A stretch of DNA of 64,000 nucleotides from Arthrobacter sp. zg-Y769 (GCF_020907405.1 NZ_JAJJOE010000016.1:112123-176122); one strand, 5' to 3'. Shown: positions 43,989 to 53,254, counted from the first letter of the stretch. Made by a program: numbers and translations. Notes: generated by a model from the sequence alone, not told the origin.

Positions 43989-45418
43989 CTGAAACCGCCC
44001 GCCGGCGGGTAAACGTCGGCGCACTGATGGCCGCACTGCTGGCCGCCTGTGTGGCGTTCCAGCTCAACGCCTCCATGCTTTCCCCGGCACTGGTACGGAT
44101 CGAGGAGGAGCTGGACACCACCTCGGCGGCAGTGGGCCTGACGCAGACCGCATTCTTCACCGCCGCCGCGTTGTTCTCCCTGTTCCTGCCGCGCCTCGGC
44201 GACATCATTGGCCGCAAGAAGGTCCTCACCGGCATGCTGGTGGTCCTGACCATCGGCTCCGTGGTGGCCGCCCTGGCCCCGAGCATTGAAGTCCTGTTCA
44301 TCGCCCGCCTCATCCAGGGCGTTTCGGGACCGGTGGTGCCGCTGACGCTGATCATGCTGCGCGTGGAGATCCGCGACCCCAAGCTGTACGGCACCCTGAT
44401 GGGCGTCATCACGGCCGTCAACGGCGGCATCGCCGGGGTCGACGCCGTTGCCGGCGGCTACCTCGCGGAAAACCACGGGTTCGCCTCGGTCTTCTGGTCC
44501 ATGGCCGTTGTCGGTGCCGTCGCCACCGCCCTGCTCTTCTTCCTGGCACCGGAATCCCGGGCCGAGAAGAAGGAAAAGATGGACTGGGTAGGCGTTGTCC
44601 CCCTGGTTATCTCGGTGGGCACCCTGCTCACCGCGTTCAATGAGGCCGGCAAGCTGTCGGACGCCAACTGGACCCTGGTGGCAGCCCTGATCGCCATCGG
44701 CGTGATCGCGTTCGTGGCGTTCTGGAAGGTGGAGAACCGTACCGAGCAGCCGCTCGTCGCCACCTACCTGCTAAAGCAGCGCTCCACCTGGGCCCTGCTG
44801 CTGACCACGCTGCTGACCATGACCGGTGTGTTTGCCGTGATCAACGGGATCATCCCGGCCCTGGCGCAGGACGGCACCGTCGGGTTCGGCATGGGCGCCG
44901 AGGAATCCGCGTGGTGGACCCTTACGCCCTACGCCCTCGCGGGCCTGCTCCTGGGTCCCATCGCCGGCCGGCTGGCCGCCAGCTGGGGATACGGGAAGGT
45001 GCTGCGGATCGGCCTGATCGGCTCCGTCATCACCCTGGCGCTGATGCTCCTGATGGTCGGCAGCGACTCCCGGCTGGGGCTGCTGGGCGTGTCCGTACTC
45101 ATCGGCATCACCTATGCCGGCATCAGCAACATCATGCTCAACGGACTGGGCATTGTGCTCTCCCCGCGGGAAAATCCCGGCTTCCTGCCCGGCCTTAACG
45201 CGGGTGCCTTCAACCTCGGTGCCGGGCTGAGCTTCGCCGTGATTTACGCGGTGAAGACGGCCGCCACCCCGGCCGACGGTGCCGGGTCCACCGGATATTA
45301 CGCCGGTATCATTGCGGGTCTGGTCATTCTGGCCCTGGCCCTGGCCTCGTCCTTCCTCATTCCGAGGCCGGCCGATGCCGAGGTTGACGCCGCCTCCGCC
45401 GAGACCGACCACCGCTGA
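43985..45418 (+). CDS. MFS transporter, nucleoside operon (copy B)
   Basis: 477 residues, tandem paralogue of copy A. GTG at 43985 overlaps copy A's stop by 4 bp. It starts VGALMAALLAACVAFQLNASMLSPALVRIEEELDTTSAAVGL, against FTIEQELNTTSAAVAL in copy A. The tails diverge (copy B ends ADAEVDAASAETDHR). Recent local duplication is likely. Two transporters may have divided substrates, e.g. nucleoside and base. The ribokinase follows after 29 bp. Confidence 0.87.
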   Translation: MTETARRRVNVGALMAALLAACVAFQLNASMLSPALVRIEEELDTTSAAVGLTQTAFFTAAALFSLFLPRLGDIIGRKKVLTGMLVVLTIGSVVAALAPSIEVLFIARLIQGVSGPVVPLTLIMLRVEIRDPKLYGTLMGVITAVNGGIAGVDAVAGGYLAENHGFASVFWSMAVVGAVATALLFFLAPESRAEKKEKMDWVGVVPLVISVGTLLTAFNEAGKLSDANWTLVAALIAIGVIAFVAFWKVENRTEQPLVATYLLKQRSTWALLLTTLLTMTGVFAVINGIIPALAQDGTVGFGMGAEESAWWTLTPYALAGLLLGPIAGRLAASWGYGKVLRIGLIGSVITLALMLLMVGSDSRLGLLGVSVLIGITYAGISNIMLNGLGIVLSPRENPGFLPGLNAGAFNLGAGLSFAVIYAVKTAATPADGAGSTGYYAGIIAGLVILALALASSFLIPRPADAEVDAASAETDHR

Positions 45419-45447
45419 CCCGTCCGCCACCCAAGGAGAATCACTGC

Positions 45448-46362
45448 ATGTCCGCCGGAAAAGTTGTAGTTGTCGGTTCGCTTAATGCCGACCTGACCGT
45501 CCGCACCGACCGTTTCCCCTCCCCCGGGGAAACCCTGAACGGATCGGAACTGGTCATTGTCCCGGGCGGCAAGAGTGCCAACCAGGCGGCTGCTGCCGCC
45601 CTGCTGGGCGCCGATGTGCGGCTCTTCGGAGCCGTGGGCGCCGACGGGCACGGCGATCTGCTGCTGGAGGCGGCAGCCGGCGCCGGCGTGGATGCCTCGC
45701 GCGTCCTGCGCCGTACCGGCACCGCGACGGGTACGGCCATGATCGTGGTGGACGCCGCCGGGGAAAACACCATCATCGTCTCCCCCGGTGCCAACGGCAC
45801 GGTTACCGGCGCCGAGCTTCCGGCGGACCTGTTCGAGGACGCTGCAGTGCTCTGCCTGAGCCTGGAGGTACCGCTCGAAGCGGTGGCCGCCGCGGCCCAG
45901 GCAGGGCACGACGCCGGCGCCCAGGTGCTGCTGAACCTCTCGCCTTACCGCGAGGTCCCCGCCGATCTGCTCGCCCTGACCGATGTCCTGCTGCTCAACG
46001 CCCACGAAGCTGCGCTGGTCACGGGGCTGGCGGATCCGGCGTCGGACTGGGAAGCGGTTATCGCTGCCCTGGCCCGGCTGGGTGTGCGGCGCACCATCGT
46101 CACCCTCGGCGGCGAGGGCGCCGTCGTGCTGGACGGCACCGCTACCGGTGCGGACCGGGTGACCGTCATTGCGCCCACCCGGGTCACGGCAGTGGACACG
46201 ACCGGCTGCGGCGACGCCTTCACGGCCGCCACGGCTGCACGGCTTGCGGCCGGTGATTCGCTGGCCGACGCCGCCGGGTTCGCTGCCCGTGCCGGTGCAC
46301 TGGCTGCTACCCGCGAGGGTGCGCAGTCCTCCTACTCTGCACTGCTGGAGCTGGTGGGCTAA
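45448..46362 (+). CDS. rbsK: ribokinase
   Basis: 304 residues, PfkB family. N-terminal VVGSLNADLTVRTDRFPSPGE, substrate-binding PGGKSANQAAAAALLGA, and the C-terminal ATP/anion-hole signature VDTTGCGDAFTAA with the catalytic Asp. Phosphorylates ribose to ribose-5-phosphate, using ribose from the nucleoside hydrolase three genes upstream. AAGGAG precedes the ATG. Ends at a strong terminator. Confidence 0.92.
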   Translation: MSAGKVVVVGSLNADLTVRTDRFPSPGETLNGSELVIVPGGKSANQAAAAALLGADVRLFGAVGADGHGDLLLEAAAGAGVDASRVLRRTGTATGTAMIVVDAAGENTIIVSPGANGTVTGAELPADLFEDAAVLCLSLEVPLEAVAAAAQAGHDAGAQVLLNLSPYREVPADLLALTDVLLLNAHEAALVTGLADPASDWEAVIAALARLGVRRTIVTLGGEGAVVLDGTATGADRVTVIAPTRVTAVDTTGCGDAFTAATAARLAAGDSLADAAGFAARAGALAATREGAQSSYSALLELVG

Positions 46363-46380
46363 CCACCGATCCCCGGGTAT

Positions 46381-46427
46381 GACAAGGGCCCTGCATCGGA
46401 GCCAACGGCAGATGCAGGGCCCTTGTC
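46381..46427 (+). terminator. hairpin terminator after rbsK
   Basis: Perfect 17-bp stem GACAAGGGCCCTGCATC (46381-46397) with GATGCAGGGCCCTTGTC (46411-46427) and a 13-nt loop, ending the nucleoside operon. Confidence 0.75.
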
Positions 46428-46520
46428 CGTGCCGCCGCGTGTGAGGGCGTTGACGTCGGACTATGCTGATAGGTGCTGCGGCAAATCCGCCGTGGAATCA
46501 GTCCGCTTTATGGGGGAAGC

Positions 46521-47186
46521 ATGTCCGAACCAGTGCCGCAGGGCGCCAATAACACCAACAGCCACAACTCAAATGCCTATCCCGGCGACCAGACTCCGCC
46601 CGGGCCGGCAGTGCCTCCCGTTCCGCAGGCAGGACCGCCCTTCGGACAGGCGGGCGCTCCCTACGCACAGGCGGCACCGCCCTACGCACAGGCAGGCGCT
46701 CCCTACGCACAGGCGGCACCGCCCTACGCACAGGCAGGCGCTCCCTACGCTCAGGCAGGCGCTCCGGCCGGTCCTCTGGTACCGCCGCAGCGGCCGAAGC
46801 AGGTGGATTCGGCTTTCACTCTGCTGATGGTCATTCTGGGCCTGACCGTTCTGAGCGTTCCTGCCGGAATCCTGCTGGCGAACGCAGCCGGCCCCGATGT
46901 CCCCATGGCAGCTGTCATGATCCTGGTGGTTATGGGCATCATCTGCTTCGCCATCACTCTGGTAGCGGCTATTTTCATCCGCAAGGGCCATAACTGGGCC
47001 CGGATCCTGCTTGCCGTTTACACAGGGATCTCCGTGCTGACCCTGATCACCAATATTGGCCTGCTGGGTTGGTGGGCAGTCCTGGCCCTGGTTATCGCAA
47101 CGGTAATGCTGTTCCGGAAGCCGTCGCCGCAGTACTTCCAAGCGATGAGCCAGTACCGGCAGCACAAAATGCTCAGCCAGGCCTAG
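46521..47186 (+). CDS. repeat-containing four-helix membrane protein
   Basis: 221 residues. The N-terminal ~95 residues are a polar Pro/Ala/Tyr/Gln-rich tail with tandem PYAQA(G/A)(A/P) repeats. The C-terminal half has four hydrophobic helices (FTLLMVILGLTVLSVPAGILL; AAVMILVVMGIICFAITLVA; ILLAVYTGISVLTLITN; WWAVLALVIATVML). GGGGGAAG precedes ATG 46521. The topology of a repetitive cytoplasmic tail plus four helices is common in actinobacterial envelope proteins; function unknown. Ends at a rho-independent terminator. Confidence 0.8.
   Translation: MSEPVPQGANNTNSHNSNAYPGDQTPPGPAVPPVPQAGPPFGQAGAPYAQAAPPYAQAGAPYAQAAPPYAQAGAPYAQAGAPAGPLVPPQRPKQVDSAFTLLMVILGLTVLSVPAGILLANAAGPDVPMAAVMILVVMGIICFAITLVAAIFIRKGHNWARILLAVYTGISVLTLITNIGLLGWWAVLALVIATVMLFRKPSPQYFQAMSQYRQHKMLSQA
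46661..46765 (+). repeat. tandem 21-bp coding repeats (PYAQAxx)
   Basis: Five near-identical 21-bp units encoding PYAQAGA or PYAQAAP alternate at 42-bp periodicity within the N-terminal tail of the membrane protein. Near identity at the DNA level implies recent expansion by slippage. Confidence 0.75.
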
Positions 47187-47209
47187 TAGTCGGCTCTGCT
47201 CGGGTAATA

Positions 47210-47243
47210 GGCGGCGTCTCCCCCTGGGGAGGCGCCGCCTTTT
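47210..47243 (+). terminator. rho-independent terminator
   Basis: GGCGGCGTCTCCCC (47210-47223) pairs with GGGGAGGCGCCGCC (47226-47239), 14 bp with one G-U, 2-nt loop, followed by TTTT. Confidence 0.85.
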
Positions 47244-47308
47244 GTGTCCCACTGCGTCCGTGTAGCTCAGGACATTACCCGCTACGAGTTCGGTTTCTCT
47301 TCATAGCG

Positions 47309-47683
47309 CTACGGCCGGCGGAGCTTCTCCCGTGCCGGTTGTGGTCCCGTGAGCTGGTCCCGCAGTTCCTGCAGGGCCGCTACCCGTTCCGCCAGGTCGT
47401 CCGGCCCCGCTTCCGTCCACTCCTCGAGGCCGCTGCCCTGATCGATCGCATCAAGGGCGGCGGCTTTCACGTCGTCGTCGAGCCTGCCCACCTGGAACTG
47501 CGCCGCTGCGAGCGCCACCCACAACTCCGCGGCGTTGTCCTGGCGCAGCAGGTAGGCGAAGGATTCGATGACGCGGCGGGTCGCTTCCTCATCCGGCACC
47601 TGGTCCTCGAGATGTTCTCGGTACTCCCCGCGAATGTCCGCAGCCGTATCGTTGGCGAAAATGCCGCTCCCCCATGCACCCAT
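47309..47683 (-). CDS. DUF4259 protein
   Basis: 124 residues, opening MGAWGSGIFANDTAADIRGEY, the diagnostic start of DUF4259. Mostly alpha-helical with many acidic residues. Function of the family is unknown. Its ATG sits 30 bp from the stop of the histidine phosphatase gene on the same strand, so possibly an operon. Confidence 0.85.
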   Translation of the reverse strand: MGAWGSGIFANDTAADIRGEYREHLEDQVPDEEATRRVIESFAYLLRQDNAAELWVALAAAQFQVGRLDDDVKAAALDAIDQGSGLEEWTEAGPDDLAERVAALQELRDQLTGPQPAREKLRRP

Positions 47684-47713
47684 GCCGCGAATATAACATG
47701 AGGAGGGAACGCC

Positions 47714-48538
47714 TCAGCTTCCGAACGCACCCTGCAGGAAATGCCGGTTCGCTTCAGCCCGTTCCAGGAGGTCGTCACGGGTGAAGTACTTCCGGTCGAA
47801 TTCTTCCCATTCGCCGACGAACATGGTCCACTCGCCGTCCACCTGGACGGGCCAGCAGCGCCGGACCCAGTTGAGCTTTTCGCGGACGTTGTTCCGGTTG
47901 TCCGGGTCGGTGCTGGTGTACTGCAGGACGGTGCAGTTGTGGATCATCTGGTCCTTGTCCGCGTCCCGCTCCAGGAACTCCTCATCGCTCCAGCGCTCCA
48001 GCACCAGACGGGTTGCCCACATGAATTCGCCGTGCGTCACCAGGAGAACATTGTCGCGGGCGTTTTCACGGTGCAGGGTGCTCAGGATGTTCCGCACCCG
48101 GTTTTCAGCGACATTGGCAATGGATTCCCCCGCAGGCGGGGCCCAGTACAGCGGATCACTGTCACGGTACGCCGCGTTCTGCGAGTACTTGCGGGCGAAG
48201 TCCTGCTTCGACATGGAGCCGATTTCTCCCCACGAACGCTCACGGATCACCCGGTTCTCCTCCCAACGCACATCCAGCCCGAGGTGCGCGGCAGTCTCAC
48301 GGGTCCGGGTGTAAACGGAGACCATGGCCCGGTCGAACTCGATGTTCTGCCGCGCGATCCAGGCGCCGGCGACCTTGGCCTGCTGGACCCCCAGTTCCGT
48401 AAGCCGCCACGAGCGGTCCGGAACGGTCATCGTCTCTTCGGTGTAGAGGCTGGAGTCACCGGCTTTGGACGCCTTCTGCATCACGTTCGCTTCGCTCTGT
48501 CCGTGACGGACGAGGAACAGGTTCCGGGGCATAACCAT
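47714..48538 (-). CDS. histidine phosphatase family protein (phosphoglycerate mutase-like)
   Basis: 274 residues. The catalytic motif is FLVRHGQSEANV near residue 8 with the phospho-acceptor His; TRTRETAAHLG supplies the conserved Arg region and VTHGEFMW the second catalytic His. Compared with small phosphatases it has a C-terminal extension (TSTDPDNRNNVREKLNWVRRCWPVQV), typical of an uncharacterised subfamily. AAGGAG precedes ATG 48538. Substrate unknown. Confidence 0.87.
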   Translation of the reverse strand: MVMPRNLFLVRHGQSEANVMQKASKAGDSSLYTEETMTVPDRSWRLTELGVQQAKVAGAWIARQNIEFDRAMVSVYTRTRETAAHLGLDVRWEENRVIRERSWGEIGSMSKQDFARKYSQNAAYRDSDPLYWAPPAGESIANVAENRVRNILSTLHRENARDNVLLVTHGEFMWATRLVLERWSDEEFLERDADKDQMIHNCTVLQYTSTDPDNRNNVREKLNWVRRCWPVQVDGEWTMFVGEWEEFDRKYFTRDDLLERAEANRHFLQGAFGS

Positions 48539-48969
48539 TGGAGACTCCTTCTACACGCGCACGCTGATTCTGCTTTTACATCTTAGGTGCGTCTGTGGTC
48601 CCGGTTTTTCCCGCCCCCCCTCCCCCCCCCACGCCTCCGCACACGGGGAAAGAGTTCTATCAAGCAATTGCACCAAGGAGGTGCAGATAACGGGCAGTAC
48701 CCTTGCGCATCAGTCCACGGGCGCAAATCCACTTGGATGGGCGGCCTCTGCCGCAGTTCATAGGGTAACCCCGAGTAGTTCAGCAGTGAGGTGTGAATAT
48801 CTGCGGCAAATAACGGAGTGCTGGCTGTTCACTTTAAGTAGCCACCCCTAGAGTCGTTACCAGGGACAACGACGTGTCCAAACCGACCCCTCAGGGGTCC
48901 GAGGCGCTACTTCTGCACCTCAGCGGCCGTAACGTTTCCTCGGCCGTTCCGTCTCGTCCGAGGAATCCT
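48539..48969. other. long intergenic region before the polysaccharide locus
   Basis: About 430 bp with no convincing gene between the histidine phosphatase and the GT2 gene. It holds two cytosine homopolymers, 7 C (48614-48620) and 9 C (48622-48630), separated by one T. It also holds a short stem GCACC-AAGGA-GGTGC (48670-48684) with an SD-like loop, and AT-richer sequence around 48800-48860 that may contain the locus promoter. Base composition is less GC-rich than flanks. Confidence 0.5.
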
Positions 48970-50343
48970 ATGTTCTCATTTGGATTGACTGCATCCTCTA
49001 CATCAACCACAGTTGTTGACCTCGTTATGGGGACGCTAGACACCCAGTGGTCCGACTGGACCTCGAACCTGAACTGGAGGGACGTCAGCGCGTTCTGGGC
49101 GGAGCTCTCGCCCTACTTCCCGGTTGCGGTGGCTGGGGCGATCGTTTGGGGGCTGTGGCTCTACCGGTTCATCCTCTCGCGCCGAGCCAAGCCGATCGTG
49201 ACCGATTACAGGGCGACAACATCGGTGGTGGTGCCGTCTTTCCACGAGGATCCGGACATCCTCATGAGCGCGCTCGAGTCGTGGCTTAGCCAGCGTCCGG
49301 ACGAGATCATCATTGTCCTCGACGTCGAGGATCTTGACGCTTATGCGCGGATTGAGGCGCTCCACGACCCGACCATCAAGCCGATCCTTTTCCACCATGT
49401 GGGCAAACGGTCCGCTCTTGGTGCGGGGATCCGGTTGGCAAAGTACGACATCCTGGTACTGACGGACTCGGATACGTGGTGGCAGCCGGATCTGCTGCAG
49501 AACGTGCAGATGCCGTTCATCGATCCGCTCGTCGGGGCCGTCGGAACGCACCAGACTGTCTACAAGCGGGAGACAAGTGTGTGGCGCCGGATAGCTGACT
49601 GGCTCGTGAACATCCGGTATCTCGACTACGTACCGGCCATGGGCGCCGCTGGAGCTGTCCCGTGCGTCTCGGGCCGGACCGCGGTATACCGCCGGTCGGC
49701 CGTCCTGCCCGTCCTCGAGCACCTGGAGAATGAGTATTTCCTGGGGAAGCGCTGCATCTCGGGCGATGACGGCCGCCTTACCTGGCTCGTCCTCGCCTCC
49801 GGGTATAAGACCGTGCACCAGTCCACTGCTCGTGCCCTATCAATGTTTCCCTCCAGCTTCCGGGCCTTTGTTAGGCAACGCGTCCGGTGGAGCCGCAATT
49901 CCTACCGCTGCTACCTCACGGCCATTGGTACTGGTTGGTTGTGGCGTGTCCCGTTCATCACCAAAATCACGGTCCTGCAGATCCTGCTGACACCGCTGAC
50001 TATGGGACTGACCATGTTCTATCTGATTTTCTACCGGGTGGACGTCACCGTGCTGGGTGTGAGCGCTGCACTTTGCTGGCTTCTGCTCGGCCGCGGCATC
50101 CGTGGCATTTCCCACCTCCGCCGCCACCCTCGGGACATCCTGATCCTGCCGGTTCTCGCCTTCACCGTGATCCTCGTGGCGCTGCCGATCAAGCTGTATG
50201 CGTTCTTCACGATGAACAAGCAGGGGTGGTTGACCAGGCACGCCGACCAGACCGGCGGTGACGGCCAGAATGCCGTGAGCCTTAAGACCAAGGCAGACAC
50301 GGCAGCCCATTCGGCAGATGGAGCCCGCGGGGCGATCGTATGA
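48970..50343 (+). CDS. processive family 2 glycosyltransferase (hyaluronan/NodC/cellulose synthase-like)
   Basis: 457 residues, membrane polysaccharide synthase. One helix precedes the catalytic domain (YFPVAVAGAIVWGLWLYRFIL, about 49-69). Catalytic residues: VVVPSFHEDPDI, LVLTDSDTWWQPD (165-168), SGDDGRLT (264-271) and RQRVRW (302-307), the full D,DxD,D,QxxRW set of processive GT2. Several C-terminal helices follow. ATG 48970 is preferred because GAGGA lies upstream; GTG 48874 would add 32 low-complexity residues. The stop overlaps the next ATG. With Ugd nearby, UDP-glucuronate is a likely donor. Confidence 0.88.
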   Translation: MFSFGLTASSTSTTVVDLVMGTLDTQWSDWTSNLNWRDVSAFWAELSPYFPVAVAGAIVWGLWLYRFILSRRAKPIVTDYRATTSVVVPSFHEDPDILMSALESWLSQRPDEIIIVLDVEDLDAYARIEALHDPTIKPILFHHVGKRSALGAGIRLAKYDILVLTDSDTWWQPDLLQNVQMPFIDPLVGAVGTHQTVYKRETSVWRRIADWLVNIRYLDYVPAMGAAGAVPCVSGRTAVYRRSAVLPVLEHLENEYFLGKRCISGDDGRLTWLVLASGYKTVHQSTARALSMFPSSFRAFVRQRVRWSRNSYRCYLTAIGTGWLWRVPFITKITVLQILLTPLTMGLTMFYLIFYRVDVTVLGVSAALCWLLLGRGIRGISHLRRHPRDILILPVLAFTVILVALPIKLYAFFTMNKQGWLTRHADQTGGDGQNAVSLKTKADTAAHSADGARGAIV

Positions 50344-52184
50344 CGAGCCGCAAACCACTCCTGTTCGGCGTGCTCGCCATTGTCTTCGTCGCGCTTGTCG
50401 CAACAGCTTTCATCGTGGCCGGCAACTTCTGGAAGACGTCCGAAGCTGATGCCTTCGGACGCAACGAGATCGCCACGAACGGCAATATTCAGGGCGAGCT
50501 GTACCCGGGCGACCCCATTAGTGAGGCGCGGATCGTTCGGGGTGAGGAGGAGCGCCTGGTGTACGTGCGCACGATCGCCTCCGCAGCTCGCTGGCGTGTC
50601 GACGGGTTGGAAGGTCCTTATCGGCTTCACACCGGGGTGACGGACACCCTCGTCCTCCCGGCTAGGACTGAACCGTATACCGCCGCGGATCTGCTCCAGC
50701 TCGCCCCGGATACGTTCAGGGAGCTTGCGTCGTCGACGTACATGCTCACCGAGAACATCGTGGTCCTGCCCGGCGCAACGCTCGCACTCGGAGAAGGCAT
50801 CACTGTGCGCATGCAGAGCAACAAGGACGCCTTTGTGTCCATCGTCGCCCTGGGCGGCTCACTTACCGTCGCGGGCACCGAGGAATCCGACGTCGAAATC
50901 ACCAGCTGGAACGGTGCCGGCGCAGATACCGACACCTCAGACGGACGCGCGTACGTCAGGGTAATCGGCGGTCATGCATCCCTTTCCCACACCACGGTGT
51001 CCTCCCTCGGCTTTTGGAGCGGCAACACAGGTGGACTGGCCTTGACCGGCACAGATACCGCCGGCACCTTCGTGGACTCCAATGCCAATGCCGGGGCTGA
51101 GGAGCCAGTGGCTCCGGCTGGGGCCCGCCTGCTACCGGAGGAGGACCTGAAGTCACTCGCTGATCAGACAGACCTCGACTACAGCGTTGTCACTGCAGGC
51201 ATCGACAACCTGACGGTCCAAGACAACGCGTTCGGGCTGTTCGTGACCAATGCCAGGGACATCGCGATCCGCGACTCGTCTATCAGCGGGAGCCTGGTTG
51301 ACGGGCTGGTACTTCACCGTTCCGTCACCGACGCCACCGTCACTGGTACTACCTCGTCAGGCAACGCCGTCGATGGAATAACGGTGGGCCGGTCCAGCAC
51401 GCGCGTCGAGTTGGAGGATGTCACAGCAAACGGCAATGGCCGTAACGGCATGTCGTTCGACGGACAACCGCTTGCTGATGGTCCCAATGCGGTAGGCACC
51501 GCGGTCGTGACCTACGGCGGGAACCGCGTAGTGAGAAGTACGGTCATAGACAACGGGCGTTACGGTGTCGAACTCAGCGGCGGCGAAAACCTTCGGGTGA
51601 CGAGCAGCACCATTCGCGGCAACGAGGTGGGCGTTGTGGTCAATTACGGCGCCACAGGGGTAAGCATCATCGACAACGAGATCCGGGACCAGCGACTTCA
51701 GGGCGTCGCGGTCCGCGAGCCCGGGGCCCAGGCAGACATTCGCCGGAACACGATCTCCGGTGGCGACACCGGCGTGTATGTCCGGGATGCTTCGGCTACC
51801 GTCACCAGCAACACCATGAACTCGCTCTCGGGCCACGGCGTGTCCCTCCTTGGCAGCGTTCCCGACACCAAAGTCACCGGTAATAATGTCGGCGGGTACG
51901 GCACCGTCGCCATCTGGGATGAAACCTCAACAGGAGCCGTGGTCGAGGACAACGATTTGCTCGACTGGCATCCCGCTCTCACCGTGCGGAGCGTGGTGAA
52001 CTCGGTGTTCCAACCGCTGACCTTCATCTGGCTGATGCTTGGCGCACTGCTCGTGGCGACTGCCTTCACCCGCAGACACCACCTGCGTGTCCACACCATC
52101 CGTAACCCCTACGAGGAGCGGGTGCCGCTCACCGCCCTCAGTCGTGGCATCGTGCGCATCGACGATGTTCGGGGAGCACGATGA
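50340..52184 (+). CDS. membrane-anchored right-handed beta-helix protein
   Basis: 614 residues. An N-terminal hydrophobic anchor (LLFGVLAIVFVALVATAFIVAG) and a C-terminal helix (FIWLMLGALLVATAF) flank an extracytoplasmic domain. From residue ~270 to ~545 this domain is a parallel beta-helix with many coils of the NosD/PbH1 type (repeated N-x-I-x-D/N and DNxxG: TVQDNAFGLFVTN, NGRYGVELSGG, GNEVGVVVNYG, RNTISGGDTGVYV). Such folds occur in polysaccharide lyases and C5-epimerases such as AlgG. The ATG overlaps the GT2 stop by 4 bp, so it is cotranslated with the synthase. Probable polymer-modifying or export-guiding enzyme; no catalytic residues can be assigned. Confidence 0.8.
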   Translation: MTSRKPLLFGVLAIVFVALVATAFIVAGNFWKTSEADAFGRNEIATNGNIQGELYPGDPISEARIVRGEEERLVYVRTIASAARWRVDGLEGPYRLHTGVTDTLVLPARTEPYTAADLLQLAPDTFRELASSTYMLTENIVVLPGATLALGEGITVRMQSNKDAFVSIVALGGSLTVAGTEESDVEITSWNGAGADTDTSDGRAYVRVIGGHASLSHTTVSSLGFWSGNTGGLALTGTDTAGTFVDSNANAGAEEPVAPAGARLLPEEDLKSLADQTDLDYSVVTAGIDNLTVQDNAFGLFVTNARDIAIRDSSISGSLVDGLVLHRSVTDATVTGTTSSGNAVDGITVGRSSTRVELEDVTANGNGRNGMSFDGQPLADGPNAVGTAVVTYGGNRVVRSTVIDNGRYGVELSGGENLRVTSSTIRGNEVGVVVNYGATGVSIIDNEIRDQRLQGVAVREPGAQADIRRNTISGGDTGVYVRDASATVTSNTMNSLSGHGVSLLGSVPDTKVTGNNVGGYGTVAIWDETSTGAVVEDNDLLDWHPALTVRSVVNSVFQPLTFIWLMLGALLVATAFTRRHHLRVHTIRNPYEERVPLTALSRGIVRIDDVRGAR

Positions 52185-53254
52185 GCCGCCGCAGCAAGCT
52201 CACCGCACTCATTCTCGCCGTCGTCGCGTTGGCAGTGGTTGCCATCGTCGTCGTTGCGGGATTGAACAGACCCGGCAGCCAGGACGTTGCCCGGGATCAG
52301 CAGGAACCTCAGACGCAGCCCACTCAGGACGCCGGTGAAGCGCCTGCACCGGTGACGACACCTGTGCAATGTCCCGAGCCGACCGTTCGGGTAACGACGT
52401 CGACGGAGCTTGAGAACGCGCTCGATGCCGCCCGCCCGGGGGATGTCGTCGGCCTCGCCGCAGGCACCTACACGGGTAATTTCACGGCGTCCGCAGAGGG
52501 GACGGCGGAGCAGCCCATCACGCTGTGCGGTAACGCCGAGAGCATCCTCGACGGTGGTACAACCGATGACGGCTACGTGTTCCACCTCGACAACTCGTCC
52601 TACTGGGCGCTGCAGGGCTTCACTGTCCGCAACGGCCAGAAAGGCGTGATGGTGGACCAGAGCACCAACAACCTGATCCAGGGCCTTACCGTCACCACCA
52701 CCGGTGACGAGGCCATCCACCTGCGCAAATTCAGCACCGACAACCGCGTCATCGGGAACACCATCAGCAACACCGGCCTGCGCAAACCCAAGTTCGGTGA
52801 AGGCATTTACATTGGCACCGCCGAGAGCAACTGGTGCGACATCAGCAACTGCGAGCCCGACCGCAGCGATCGCAACTCGATCGAAGGCAACACCATCACC
52901 GAGACCACGTCCGAGAGTGTCGACATCAAGGAGGGCACCTCGGACGGCGTGCTGCGAGCCAATACCTTCGACGGCTCAGGCATCATCGAGGCCGACTCCT
53001 GGGTGGATGTGAAGGGACGCGACTGGGTGATCGACGGCAACACAGGAATCAACTCACCGCTCGACGGATTCCAGACCCACGAAATCATCGACGGCTGGGG
53101 CACGGACAACGTATTCCGCGACAACGACGCCCAGGTCAACGGCCCAGGACTTGGCTACTCGCTCAAACCCGTCCGCGACAACATCGTCGAATGCAGCAAC
53201 ACGGCCTCCGCCGCCGGAGAAGGCCTGTCCAACGAACCCTGCACCTCCGGCTGA
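52181..53254 (+). CDS. secreted/anchored beta-helix protein
   Basis: 357 residues. N-terminal membrane segment (LTALILAVVALAVVAIVVVAGL) likely acts as signal anchor, followed by a Gln/Thr/Pro/Ala linker and a beta-helix domain (about 75-340): LENALDAARPGDVVGLAAGT, the typical start of pectate-lyase/PbH1 proteins, then GLRKPKFGEGIYIGTAESNW, SESVDIKEGT and ADSWVDVKG. These last blocks are shared almost unchanged with the protein at 54817-55728. Start overlaps the previous stop by 4 bp. Likely acts on the polymer made by the GT2 enzyme. Confidence 0.8.
   Translation: MSRRSKLTALILAVVALAVVAIVVVAGLNRPGSQDVARDQQEPQTQPTQDAGEAPAPVTTPVQCPEPTVRVTTSTELENALDAARPGDVVGLAAGTYTGNFTASAEGTAEQPITLCGNAESILDGGTTDDGYVFHLDNSSYWALQGFTVRNGQKGVMVDQSTNNLIQGLTVTTTGDEAIHLRKFSTDNRVIGNTISNTGLRKPKFGEGIYIGTAESNWCDISNCEPDRSDRNSIEGNTITETTSESVDIKEGTSDGVLRANTFDGSGIIEADSWVDVKGRDWVIDGNTGINSPLDGFQTHEIIDGWGTDNVFRDNDAQVNGPGLGYSLKPVRDNIVECSNTASAAGEGLSNEPCTSG

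Noticed and set aside
48681..48851. small GTG-started frame before the GT2 gene
   Set aside because: The SD-like AAGGAG directly abuts the GTG, lies in a stem-loop, and the translation has no coding character.
48874..48969. upstream GTG start for the GT2 gene
   Set aside because: Adds 32 low-complexity residues; ATG 48970 has the better ribosome-binding site. Kept only as an alternative.
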